Below, piece by piece: positions 25,225 to 33,496 of a stretch of 64,000 bases of DNA; positions within the stretch are counted from its first letter, which is position 1; each line of letters begins with the position of its first letter. The notes below the pieces were generated by a model, which worked only from the letters and a program-made list of their open reading frames with translations, ran no database searches and was not told where the DNA came from. Origin of the DNA: an uncultured Massilia sp. (lineage in GTDB: Bacteria; Pseudomonadota; Gammaproteobacteria; Burkholderiales; Burkholderiaceae); contig CAMLMV010000018.1 in the NCBI GenBank assembly GCA_946481275.1, forward strand, positions 60,374-124,373. Direction: 5' to 3'. The position numbers and the translations under genes were made by a program.

Positions 25225-26295
25225 ATGTACGAGTCTTTTTACGGATTATCCGCCAAACCTTTCCAGCTGCGCCCGGACCCGCATTTCTTCTTCGGCAGCA
25301 AAGGCCACAAGCGTGCCATGGCCTACCTCGAGTACGGCCTGTCGCAGGGTGAGGGCTTCATCGTCATCACGGGTGAAGTCGGCGCGGGCAAGACCACGCT
25401 CGTGCGCAACCTGTTCAACCGGCTGCCGTCCGACCAGATCGTGGCCGCCCACATCGTCAACACGCACCTCGATCCGGACGACACGCTGCGCATGGTCGTG
25501 TCGGCCTTCGGCCTGCCGTACGAAGGCGCCAGCAAGACGGACCTGCTCACGCGCCTGGAAAAATTCCTGTGCGACGTCGACCACCAGGGCAAGCGCGCCC
25601 TGCTCGTGATCGACGAAGCCCAGAACCTGTCCGCGCGCACGGTCGAAGAACTGCGCATGCTGTCCAACTTCCAGACCGACGACAAGTCGCTGCTGCAGAC
25701 CTTCCTGCTCGGCCAGCCGGAATTCCGCGCCACCCTGCACAGCCCCGGCATGCAGCAGCTGCGCCAGCGCGTGATCGCCAGCTACCACCTGGGCCCGATG
25801 GATGCGCAGGAAACCCGCGCCTACGTCGAGCACCGCCTCGCCACGGTCGGGTGGAAGAACGACCCGTCGTTCGACGACGGCGCGCATGCCGCGATCTACG
25901 CCTACAGCGGCGGCATACCGCGCAAGGTCAACACGCTGATGGACCGCGTATTGCTGATGGGCTTCCTGGAAGAGATGCACGCGTTCGGCGAGCAGGACAT
26001 CAACACCGTCGTGAAGGACATCAGCGAAGAATTCCAGGTACCGGATCCGATCGGCACGCCGGCGCCGGACACGCTGCCGGGCCATCTGTCCGAGGACGAT
26101 GGCGATACCGACTACAAGACCGGCCTGCGTACCATCGACCAGCGCATCGGCGAACGCCGCGTCAGCAGCGTCGAGGTACTCGACGAACGCATGATGCGCC
26201 TGGAGAAATCGATCGTTTCCGTGCTGTCGATCCTGAAGAAGATCGTCGCCACGCCCCACGGGGCGGTAACCCACCCTATGGACAATCAAGAATGA
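25225..26295 (+). CDS. XrtA-associated AAA ATPase (ExeA/GspA-like)
   Basis: 356 residues, with GGAGG at 25214-25218 before ATG 25225. The N-terminal MYESFYGLSAKPFQLRPDPHFFF is the ExeA-type opening. Walker A is TGEVGAGKTT (Lys56), Walker B LLVIDEAQNLS, and sensor/arginine features follow (LRQRVIASYHL). The last 90 residues are a polar linker with a coiled-coil-like tail. The family couples ATP hydrolysis to envelope assembly; in this locus it is a conserved exosortase A companion without assigned function. The stop overlaps the deacetylase start (ATGA). Confidence 0.92.
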   Translation: MYESFYGLSAKPFQLRPDPHFFFGSKGHKRAMAYLEYGLSQGEGFIVITGEVGAGKTTLVRNLFNRLPSDQIVAAHIVNTHLDPDDTLRMVVSAFGLPYEGASKTDLLTRLEKFLCDVDHQGKRALLVIDEAQNLSARTVEELRMLSNFQTDDKSLLQTFLLGQPEFRATLHSPGMQQLRQRVIASYHLGPMDAQETRAYVEHRLATVGWKNDPSFDDGAHAAIYAYSGGIPRKVNTLMDRVLLMGFLEEMHAFGEQDINTVVKDISEEFQVPDPIGTPAPDTLPGHLSEDDGDTDYKTGLRTIDQRIGERRVSSVEVLDERMMRLEKSIVSVLSILKKIVATPHGAVTHPMDNQE

Positions 26296-27176
26296 ACATG
26301 GTCGAACTCGCCCCGCGGCCCCTGCCTGCCCCGGGCCAACGCATCCGCAATGCGATGACGTGCGACGTCGAGGATTACTTCCAGGTCTCCGCGTTCGCGC
26401 CCTACATCGATCGCGCCAGCTGGCCGACCCGCGAATGCCGTGTCGAAGCCAACATGGACCGCATCCTCGCGCTGTTCGAACGCCACGGCGTGCGCGCCAC
26501 CTTCTTCACCCTGGGCTGGATCGCCGAGCGCTATCCGCAGGTGGTCAAGCGCATCGTCGCCGCCGGCCACGAACTGGCCAGCCACGGCTACGGCCACCTG
26601 CGCGCATCGGACCAGACCCGCGCGGAATTCGCCAACGACATCCGCTCGGCGAAAGCGCTGCTGGAAGACATCGGCGGCCAGGCCGTGCTGGGCTACCGCG
26701 CGCCCAGCTTCTCGATCGGCCGCGACAACCTGTGGGCGCTCGACGAGCTGCTCGACGCCGGCTACCGCTACAGCTCCAGCATCTATCCGGTCGTGCACGA
26801 CCACTACGGCATGCCGGAAGCACCGCGCTTCGCGTTCTACCCGAACGGCACCGACGGCCTGCTGGAAATCCCGATCACGACCGTGCAGATGATGGGGCGT
26901 AACCTGCCGGCCGGCGGCGGCGGCTACTTCCGCCTGCTGCCGTACGCGCTGTCGCGCTGGATGATGGCCAAGGTCAACCGCGAGGATGGCCAGCCCGCCC
27001 TGTTCTACTTCCACCCGTGGGAAATCGACGCCGGCCAGCCGCGCCCCGAAGGCCTCGACGCCAAGGCGCGCTTCCGCCACTACATCAACATCGACCGGAT
27101 GGAACGCCGCATCGAAGCCCTCGCGCGCGACTTCGCGTGGGACCGCATGGACAACATCTTCCTGAACCGCCCATGA
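26292..27176 (+). CDS. XrtA-associated polysaccharide deacetylase (DUF3473-type)
   Basis: 294 residues. NodB-type carbohydrate esterase: metal/catalytic Asp in MTCDVEDYFQ (about 22-31), metal-binding His pair in ELASHGYGH, the arginine motif GYRAPSFS, and a C-terminal FYFHPWEID. The protein is complete with a C-terminal extension (PRPEGLDAKARFRHYINI) characteristic of the exosortase A-associated class. It probably removes N-acetyl groups from hexosamine residues of the polymer. No signal peptide is seen, so the compartment is uncertain. It overlaps both neighbours by 4 nt. Confidence 0.92.
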   Translation: MNMVELAPRPLPAPGQRIRNAMTCDVEDYFQVSAFAPYIDRASWPTRECRVEANMDRILALFERHGVRATFFTLGWIAERYPQVVKRIVAAGHELASHGYGHLRASDQTRAEFANDIRSAKALLEDIGGQAVLGYRAPSFSIGRDNLWALDELLDAGYRYSSSIYPVVHDHYGMPEAPRFAFYPNGTDGLLEIPITTVQMMGRNLPAGGGGYFRLLPYALSRWMMAKVNREDGQPALFYFHPWEIDAGQPRPEGLDAKARFRHYINIDRMERRIEALARDFAWDRMDNIFLNRP

Positions 27177-28270
27177 ACTCCATCATCGAAGCCGCACAGG
27201 CCAAGCGGGCCGCTCCCGTATTGGCCGCCTCCCCCATGACGCTGCACGTGCTGCAGGCAGACGAATACGCCCGCTGGGACGCGTTCGTGCGCGCCTGCCC
27301 GGACGCCACCTTCTTCCACCTGTCCGGCTGGCAGAAGGTCATCGAAGGCTCGTTCGGCATCAAGACGTGGTTCTATTACGTGCAGCAGGACGGCCAGATC
27401 CTCGGCGTGCTGCCGCTCGCGGAAATCAAGAGCCGCATGTTCGGCCACTCGCTGGGCGCGATGCCGTTCTGCGTGTACGGCGGCCCCGCCGCGACGAACG
27501 ATGCGGCGCGCGGGATGCTCGACCAGGCCGCGCACGAACTCGCGCAACAACTCGGCGTCGGCCACCTGGAATACCGCGGCATGCAGCGCTTCCATCCGGA
27601 CGACCCTGACTGGCACACGAAGGAACTGTACGTTACCTTCCGCAAGGAGATCACCGGCGACGACGAAGCGAACATGAACGCCATCCCGCGCAAGCAGCGC
27701 GCGATGGTCCGCAAGGGCATCAAGCTGGGCCTGCGCGGCGAGGTCGACAACAACGTCGACCGCATGTTCGAAGCCTATGCCCGCAGCGTGCATCGCCTGG
27801 GCACGCCGGTGTTCCCGAAAAAATACTTCGCCATGCTGCAGGAGGTCTTCGGCGACGAGTGCGAAGTGCGCACCATCGTCACGGACGACAACCGCCTGGT
27901 GGCCGCCGTGCTGTCGTTCTACTGGCGCGACGAGGTCGTGCCCTACTACGGCGGCGGCACGGACCTCGCGCGTGAAGTGGCCGGCAACGACTTCATGTAC
28001 TGGAACCTGATGCAGGCGGCGGCCGCGCGCGGCTGCCGGCTGTTCGACTTCGGCCGCAGCAAGCTGGGGACCGGCGCCTACGACTTCAAGAAGAACTGGG
28101 GCTTCACGGCGCAGCACCTGCCGTACGAGTACAAGCTGTACGGCTCGACCGCGCTGCCGGACAACAATCCGCTGAACCCGAAATACCAGCTGTTCATCAA
28201 GATGTGGAAGAAGCTGCCGCTGCCGGTGGCGAACTTCATGGGCCCCTACATCGTCCGTAACCTGGGATAA
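27173..28270 (+). CDS. XrtA-associated FemAB-like aminoacyl/peptidyl transferase
   Basis: 365 residues of the FemAB/GNAT superfamily. Key regions: ATFFHLSGWQKVIEGSFG (about 43-60), RKQRAMVRKGIKLGLRG (about 175-192), and near the C-terminus LFDFGRSKLGTGAYDFKKNWGF, a conserved signature of the PEP-CTERM FemAB class. FemAB proteins transfer amino acids from aminoacyl-tRNA to an amine; here it may modify the polymer or its lipid-linked precursor after deacetylation exposes an amine. That order of events is inference. ATG 27173 overlaps the previous stop. Confidence 0.9.
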   Translation: MNSIIEAAQAKRAAPVLAASPMTLHVLQADEYARWDAFVRACPDATFFHLSGWQKVIEGSFGIKTWFYYVQQDGQILGVLPLAEIKSRMFGHSLGAMPFCVYGGPAATNDAARGMLDQAAHELAQQLGVGHLEYRGMQRFHPDDPDWHTKELYVTFRKEITGDDEANMNAIPRKQRAMVRKGIKLGLRGEVDNNVDRMFEAYARSVHRLGTPVFPKKYFAMLQEVFGDECEVRTIVTDDNRLVAAVLSFYWRDEVVPYYGGGTDLAREVAGNDFMYWNLMQAAAARGCRLFDFGRSKLGTGAYDFKKNWGFTAQHLPYEYKLYGSTALPDNNPLNPKYQLFIKMWKKLPLPVANFMGPYIVRNLG

Positions 28271-28273
28271 GCG

Positions 28274-29476
28274 ATGGAAGACCTGCTGCTGCTGATCCAC
28301 CGGATCCCGTACCCGCCCAACAAGGGCGACAAGATCCGCTCGTACCACCTGCTCAAGCACCTGGCCCGGCACTACCGCGTGCACCTGGCCACGTTCGTGG
28401 ACGATCCCGACGACTGGCAGTACGTGCCGCACGTCGAGGCGCTGTGCGCCAGCAGCCATTTCGCCGGCATGAAGCCCCTGCTGGCGCGCGTGCGCAGCCT
28501 GCAGGCACTGCTGAAGAACCGCTCGCTCTCGCTCGAGTACTACCGCGACGCGACGCTCGCGCGCTGGGTCGACGACACCGTGGCCAAACACAAGATCGAG
28601 CGCGTGCTCGTGTTCTCGTCGGCGATGGCGCAGTACGCCGACCCGTACCGCTCGGCGCGCCGCGTCGTCGACTTCTGCGACGTCGACTCCGATAAATGGC
28701 GCCAGTACGCCGAACAGAAATCGTGGCCGATGAACTGGCTGTACCGCTACGAGGCGCGCCGGCTGCTCGCGTACGAACGCCGCGTGGCGCGCGACTACGA
28801 TGCGTCGCTGTTCGTCTCGGCGCCGGAGGCTGACCTGTTCCGCAAGCTGGCGCCGGAAAGCACGGCCAAGATCGGCCACTTCAGCAACGGCGTCGACACC
28901 GACTACTTCTCGCCCGACCAGCCGCATGCGAATCCGTACGCGGCGGGCGAACGCGCCCTCGTGTTCACGGGCGCGATGGATTACTGGCCGAACGTGGATG
29001 CCGTGCAGTGGTTCGCGGCCGACGTCTTCCCGCAACTGCGCGAGCGCTTCGGCGACGTGAAGTTCTACATCGTCGGCTCGCGGCCGGCGCCGGCCGTGCA
29101 GGAACTGGCCAGACTGCCCGGCGTCGTCGTGACGGGCACCGTGCCGGACGTGCGGCCGTACATCGCGCATGCCGCCGTGTCGGTGGCGCCGCTGCGCATC
29201 GCGCGCGGCATCCAGAACAAGGTGCTGGAAGCGATGGCGATGGCGACGCCGGTCGTCGTGTCGCCGCAGGCACTGGAAGGCATCGACGCCGTGCCGGGCA
29301 GCGAACTGGTACTGGCCGGGGATGCCGGCGGCTTCGTCGACGCCGTGAGCACGCTGCTGGCCGGCCAGGAGAGCGCGGCCGCCGCGATCGGCGCCGCCGC
29401 GCGCGCCAAGGTCCAGCGCCGCTACAGCTGGTCCAGCAACCTGGCCTGCATTGGGGAGAGTCTCGAATGTTCCTGA
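28274..29476 (+). CDS. XrtA-associated glycosyltransferase, stp1 type (GT4-like)
   Basis: 400 residues. N-terminal Rossmann half begins LLLIHRIPYPPNKGDKIRSYHLL, which is characteristic of the stp1 sugar transferases of exosortase A loci. The C-terminal half has the nucleotide-sugar region (ALVFTGAMDYWPNVDAVQWF; VSVAPLRIARGIQNKVLEAMAMATPVV, with the family Glu). Cytoplasmic or membrane-associated; adds one sugar to the lipid-linked repeat unit. Starts 3 nt after the FemAB stop and overlaps the exosortase gene by 10 nt. Confidence 0.9.
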   Translation: MEDLLLLIHRIPYPPNKGDKIRSYHLLKHLARHYRVHLATFVDDPDDWQYVPHVEALCASSHFAGMKPLLARVRSLQALLKNRSLSLEYYRDATLARWVDDTVAKHKIERVLVFSSAMAQYADPYRSARRVVDFCDVDSDKWRQYAEQKSWPMNWLYRYEARRLLAYERRVARDYDASLFVSAPEADLFRKLAPESTAKIGHFSNGVDTDYFSPDQPHANPYAAGERALVFTGAMDYWPNVDAVQWFAADVFPQLRERFGDVKFYIVGSRPAPAVQELARLPGVVVTGTVPDVRPYIAHAAVSVAPLRIARGIQNKVLEAMAMATPVVVSPQALEGIDAVPGSELVLAGDAGGFVDAVSTLLAGQESAAAAIGAAARAKVQRRYSWSSNLACIGESLECS

Positions 29477-31026
29477 AACCGCCGCCCGGCGTGATCAACA
29501 CCACTTCCGCTCCGATCTCGCGCCAGGGCACGGCCCTGATCGCGCTGGCCCTGCTCGCACCGTTCCTGCTGTACCTGGGCACGGTGCGCTCGATCGTCTC
29601 GGTGTGGAACAGTTCCGAAACCTTCGCCCACGGCTACGTGATCCTGCCGATCAGCCTGTGGCTCATCTGGCGCCGGCGCGAGAATTTCAGCCTGTACCCG
29701 CCGAAACCGTGGCCGCCCGCGCTGCTGCTGCTGGGCGTCCTCGGCGCCGGCTGGCTCGCGGCCCAGCTGGGCGAGGTGCAGGTGGTGTCGCAATACACGT
29801 TCGTCGCAATGCTGCCCGTCGCCGCGCTGGCCCTGTTCGGCCCGCGCCTGGCCGGCTCGCTCACCTTCCCCCTGCTGTTCCTGCTGTTCGCGGTGCCGTT
29901 CGGTGAAATCTTCGTGGGACCGCTGATCCAGTTCACGGCCGACTTCACGGTGTGGGCCGTGCGCGCCACCGGCATCCCCGTGCTGCGCAGCGGCACCCGT
30001 TTCGAACTGCCGACCGGTAACTGGTCCGTGGTGGAAGCCTGCAGCGGCGTGCGCTACCTGATTTCCTCGATCACGCTGGGCTGCCTGTACGCCTACCTGA
30101 CCTACCGCTCCACGGTCCGCCGCGCCCTGTTCGTGGGCCTGTCCGTCATCGTCCCCATCATCGCCAACGGCCTGCGCGCCTACATGATCGTGATGATCGG
30201 TCACCTGTCCGGCATGGAACTGGCGACGGGCGTCGACCACATCATCTACGGCTGGCTGTTCTTCGGCCTCGTCATGTTCGTCATGTTCTGGATCGGCAGC
30301 TTCTGGCGCGAGGACACCGTCCCCGCGCCGGCTTCCGCCTCCGCGACTGCGTCCGCGGCATCCGCGCCGCGCGCGGCGGGCACGCCGCCGCGCCTGCCGG
30401 CGATGGTGATCGGTGTCCTGGCCGTGTGCGCGTTCTGGCCCGCACTGGCGCTGATGGGCGAACGCGTCAACCACAACCCGGCCCCCGTGCGCCTGGCCGA
30501 CGTCGCCGTGACCGCGCCGCCGGCCGCCGACTTCGCGGACTGGAAGCCCTTCTACATGGAACCGGATGCGCGCTTCCACCGCGCCTACCAGGCAGGCGGC
30601 CTGCCCGTCAGCCTGACCGTCCTGTACTACCGCAACCAGAACCCGGGCAAGAACCTGATCAGCTCCATGAACCGCCTGAGCGGCTACGAGGATGCCTGGC
30701 ACGAGGTCGAAGGCACGTCGCGCGCCGAGACTGTCGCCGGTACGCCGGTGACGCTGCACGAGGGCATCCTGCGCACGCCGCAAGGCGCGATCATGGTCTG
30801 GGCCTTCAAATGGGTCGGCGGCCATTACACGGGCAGCGACTACGTCGGCAAGCTGTGGCAGGCCGCGAACAAGGCGATGATGCGCGGCGACGACGGCGCC
30901 GCCGTGATGCTCGCCGTCCCATACGACAACGACAAGGAACGCGCGCGCGCGGCGCTGCATCGCTTCCTGGCCGAACAGGGTCCGGCACTGGACCAGGCGC
31001 TGAACGCGACCCGAACCCACAAATAA
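29467..31026 (+). CDS. xrtA: Exosortase A with fused EpsI domain
   Basis: 519 residues. The first 290 or so form the multi-pass exosortase with the catalytic triad in membrane-proximal positions: Cys192 (VEACSGVRYL), Arg237 (NGLRAYMIV) and His258 (GVDHIIYGW). After an Ala-rich linker (about 280-300) and one more membrane helix comes an EpsI-type periplasmic domain (DWKPFYMEPDARFHRAY onward, about 340-510). It cleaves PEP-CTERM proteins at the Pro-Glu-Pro signal and probably transfers them to an anchor or polymer. ATG 29467 overlaps the glycosyltransferase stop. Substrates include the protein at 14430. Confidence 0.95.
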   Translation: MFLKPPPGVINTTSAPISRQGTALIALALLAPFLLYLGTVRSIVSVWNSSETFAHGYVILPISLWLIWRRRENFSLYPPKPWPPALLLLGVLGAGWLAAQLGEVQVVSQYTFVAMLPVAALALFGPRLAGSLTFPLLFLLFAVPFGEIFVGPLIQFTADFTVWAVRATGIPVLRSGTRFELPTGNWSVVEACSGVRYLISSITLGCLYAYLTYRSTVRRALFVGLSVIVPIIANGLRAYMIVMIGHLSGMELATGVDHIIYGWLFFGLVMFVMFWIGSFWREDTVPAPASASATASAASAPRAAGTPPRLPAMVIGVLAVCAFWPALALMGERVNHNPAPVRLADVAVTAPPAADFADWKPFYMEPDARFHRAYQAGGLPVSLTVLYYRNQNPGKNLISSMNRLSGYEDAWHEVEGTSRAETVAGTPVTLHEGILRTPQGAIMVWAFKWVGGHYTGSDYVGKLWQAANKAMMRGDDGAAVMLAVPYDNDKERARAALHRFLAEQGPALDQALNATRTHK

Positions 31027-31053
31027 CGCGATAACCAGAACGGAACTACCACC

Positions 31054-32271
31054 ATGCGTGTACTGCACGTCCTCGACCACTCGATCCCCCTGCACAGCGG
31101 CTATACCTTCCGCACCCGTTCGATCCTGCGCGAGCAGCGTGCGCTCGGCTGGGAAACCTTCCACGTCACCGGCGCCAAGCAGAATTCCGGCGACATGCTG
31201 GAAGAAACCGTCGACGGCCTGCACTTCTACCGCACGCCGGAATCGAAGGGCGCGCTGGCGAAGATGCCCGTGCTGAACCAGGTGAACGTGATCGACGGCC
31301 TGGCCAGGCGCCTGGCCGAGATCATTCCGCTCGTGAAGCCGGACGTCCTGCACGCGCACTCGCCGTCGCTGAACGCGATCGCCGCGCTGCGCGCCGGCAA
31401 GCGCTTCAACATCCCCGTCGTGTACGAAGTGCGCGCGTTCTGGGAAGACGCCGCCGTCGACCACGGCACCAGCACGGAGAACGGCCTGCGCTACCGCCTC
31501 ACGCGCGCGCTCGAGACCTATGCGCTGAAGCAGGCCGACGCCGTCACCACGATCTGCGAAGGCCTGCGCAAGGACATCGTCGCGCGCGGCGTCCCGGCCG
31601 ACAAGGTCACCGTGATCCCGAACGCGGTCGACATCGAAAAATTCTCGATGGGCGGCACGCCCGACCTCGGACTCAAGGAGCAGCTGGGCCTGGGCGGCTC
31701 GCGCCTGATCGGCTTCATCGGCTCGTTCTACGCCTACGAAGGCCTGGACGTGCTGCTGCGCGCCGTGCCGAAACTCGTCGCGCGCATGCCGGACCTGCGC
31801 GTGCTGCTCGTCGGCGGCGGCCCCCAGGATGCGCAGCTGCGCCAGATGGCGAAGGACCTGGACATCGCCGACAAGGTCGTGTTCACCGGCCGCGTGCCGC
31901 ACGACCAGGTCAACAAGTACTACGACCTGCTCGACGTGCTCGTGTACCCGCGCCTGTCGATGCGCCTGACCGACCTCGTCACGCCGCTCAAGCCGCTGGA
32001 AGCGATGGCGCAGGGCCGCATCCTGGCCGCGTCCGACGTCGGCGGCCACCTGGAACTGATCGCCGACGGCAAGACCGGCGTGCTGTTCCGCGCCGACGAT
32101 CCGGACTCGCTGGCCGACAAGGTCGGCGCGCTGCTCGCCGCGCAGGAAACGTGGCCGCAACTGCGCCAGGCCGGCCGCCACTACGTCGAGACGGAACGCA
32201 ACTGGAAGGTCAGCGTGGGCCGCTACCCGGCCATCTACGGCCGCCTGGCGAAGAAGGCGCTGGCGGCATGA
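31054..32271 (+). CDS. XrtA-associated glycosyltransferase, stp3 type (GT4)
   Basis: 405 residues, GT4/GT-B fold. The opening MRVLHVLDHSIPLHSGYTFRT is diagnostic for the exosortase A glycosyltransferase group stp3. The acceptor/donor regions are intact: YEVRAFWEDAAVDHGT, LIGFIGSFYAYEGLDVLL, and the C-terminal KPLEAMAQGRILAASDVGGHLEL with the conserved Glu. Full length. Follows the exosortase by 27 bp in the same operon. Confidence 0.9.
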   Translation: MRVLHVLDHSIPLHSGYTFRTRSILREQRALGWETFHVTGAKQNSGDMLEETVDGLHFYRTPESKGALAKMPVLNQVNVIDGLARRLAEIIPLVKPDVLHAHSPSLNAIAALRAGKRFNIPVVYEVRAFWEDAAVDHGTSTENGLRYRLTRALETYALKQADAVTTICEGLRKDIVARGVPADKVTVIPNAVDIEKFSMGGTPDLGLKEQLGLGGSRLIGFIGSFYAYEGLDVLLRAVPKLVARMPDLRVLLVGGGPQDAQLRQMAKDLDIADKVVFTGRVPHDQVNKYYDLLDVLVYPRLSMRLTDLVTPLKPLEAMAQGRILAASDVGGHLELIADGKTGVLFRADDPDSLADKVGALLAAQETWPQLRQAGRHYVETERNWKVSVGRYPAIYGRLAKKALAA

Positions 32272-32287
32272 CCACGAAGGCACGACG

Positions 32288-33454
32288 ATGAATGCACCTG
32301 CTCCTGCGCTCACACCGGCCGGCGTCGACACGCGGCCGCTGGTCGTGCACCTCGTGTATTCGCTCGGCGTGGGCGGCCTGGAGACGCTGCTCGTCGACTG
32401 CATCAACCGCATGCCGGCGTGGCGCCACGCCGTCGTCTGCCTGACGACCTACACGTCGTTCGCCGACCGCATCGCGCGCCGCGACGTCGAGCTGCACGCG
32501 CTCGGCAAGCCGCCGGGCCTCGGCCTCGGCACGCACCTGACGTTCTGGCGCCTGATGCGGCGCCTGCGTCCCGCCGTGCTGCACACGTATAACCTGGCGG
32601 CGCTGGAGTACGCGTTCACGGCGACGATGGCCGGCGTCCCCGTACGCATCCACGCGGAACACGGCCGCGACGCGAGCGACCCGCACGGCCTGAACCCGAA
32701 GCACAACTTCCTGCGCCGCCGCCTCGTCCCGTTCGTCGACCGCTTCATTCCCGTGTCCGAAGACCTGAACCGCTGGCTCGGCGACGTCGTGCGCATCCCG
32801 GCCGCGAAGACGCTGTTCATCAAGAACGGCGTCGACACGGACAAGTATGCGCCCGGTGGCACGCCCGCAGCGGATGCGCCCTTCAATGCGGACGACATCG
32901 TCATCGGCACCGTCGCCCGCGTGCAGGACGTCAAGAACCACCGCGCCCTCGTCGACGCGTTCGCGCGGTTGCGCGCGCAGCTGCCGGACCTGGCGCCGCG
33001 CCTGAAGCTGGCGATCGTCGGCGACGGGCCGCTGCTGCCGGCCGTGCGCGACCAGGTCGCAAAGCTCGGCCTCGACGGCGCCGTGTGGCTGCCGGGGTCG
33101 CGCGCGGACATCGCCGCCGTGCTGCACACGTTCTCGATCTTCGCCCTGCCCTCGCTGGCCGAAGGCACACCCGTATCGATGCTGGAAGCGATGGCGTGCG
33201 GCCTGCCCGTCGTCGCCTCGCGCGTCGGCGGCATCCCGGAAGTCGTCGACGAAGGCGTGCAGGGCCTCCTGGTGCCGGTCGGCGACGTCGACGCCTTGAC
33301 GGCCGCACTGGCGCGCTACGCGCAGGATGCCGGCCTGCGTTCCAATCACGGCGTCGCTGCCCGCGCGCGCGTGGAAGACCGTTTCAGCCTGCGCGCCATG
33401 GTGGCCGCGTACGGCGCGCTGTACGACGGACTGTGCCGAAACAAGGCACACTGA
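32288..33454 (+). CDS. XrtA-associated glycosyltransferase, stp2 type (GT4)
   Basis: 388 residues, GT-B fold. LVVHLVYSLGVGGLETLLVDCINRMP (about 21-46) holds the glycine-rich GT4 acceptor loop; AEHGRDASDPHG and the donor site EGTPVSMLEAMACGLPVVASRVGGIPE follow. The C-terminal half is complete. Third consecutive sugar transferase in the operon, 16 bp after the previous one. Acts at the cytoplasmic face. Confidence 0.9.
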   Translation: MNAPAPALTPAGVDTRPLVVHLVYSLGVGGLETLLVDCINRMPAWRHAVVCLTTYTSFADRIARRDVELHALGKPPGLGLGTHLTFWRLMRRLRPAVLHTYNLAALEYAFTATMAGVPVRIHAEHGRDASDPHGLNPKHNFLRRRLVPFVDRFIPVSEDLNRWLGDVVRIPAAKTLFIKNGVDTDKYAPGGTPAADAPFNADDIVIGTVARVQDVKNHRALVDAFARLRAQLPDLAPRLKLAIVGDGPLLPAVRDQVAKLGLDGAVWLPGSRADIAAVLHTFSIFALPSLAEGTPVSMLEAMACGLPVVASRVGGIPEVVDEGVQGLLVPVGDVDALTAALARYAQDAGLRSNHGVAARARVEDRFSLRAMVAAYGALYDGLCRNKAH

Positions 33455-33496
33455 CGCGTTACCGTTTCACCCTCTACAAGCAAGAAAGCCAACACC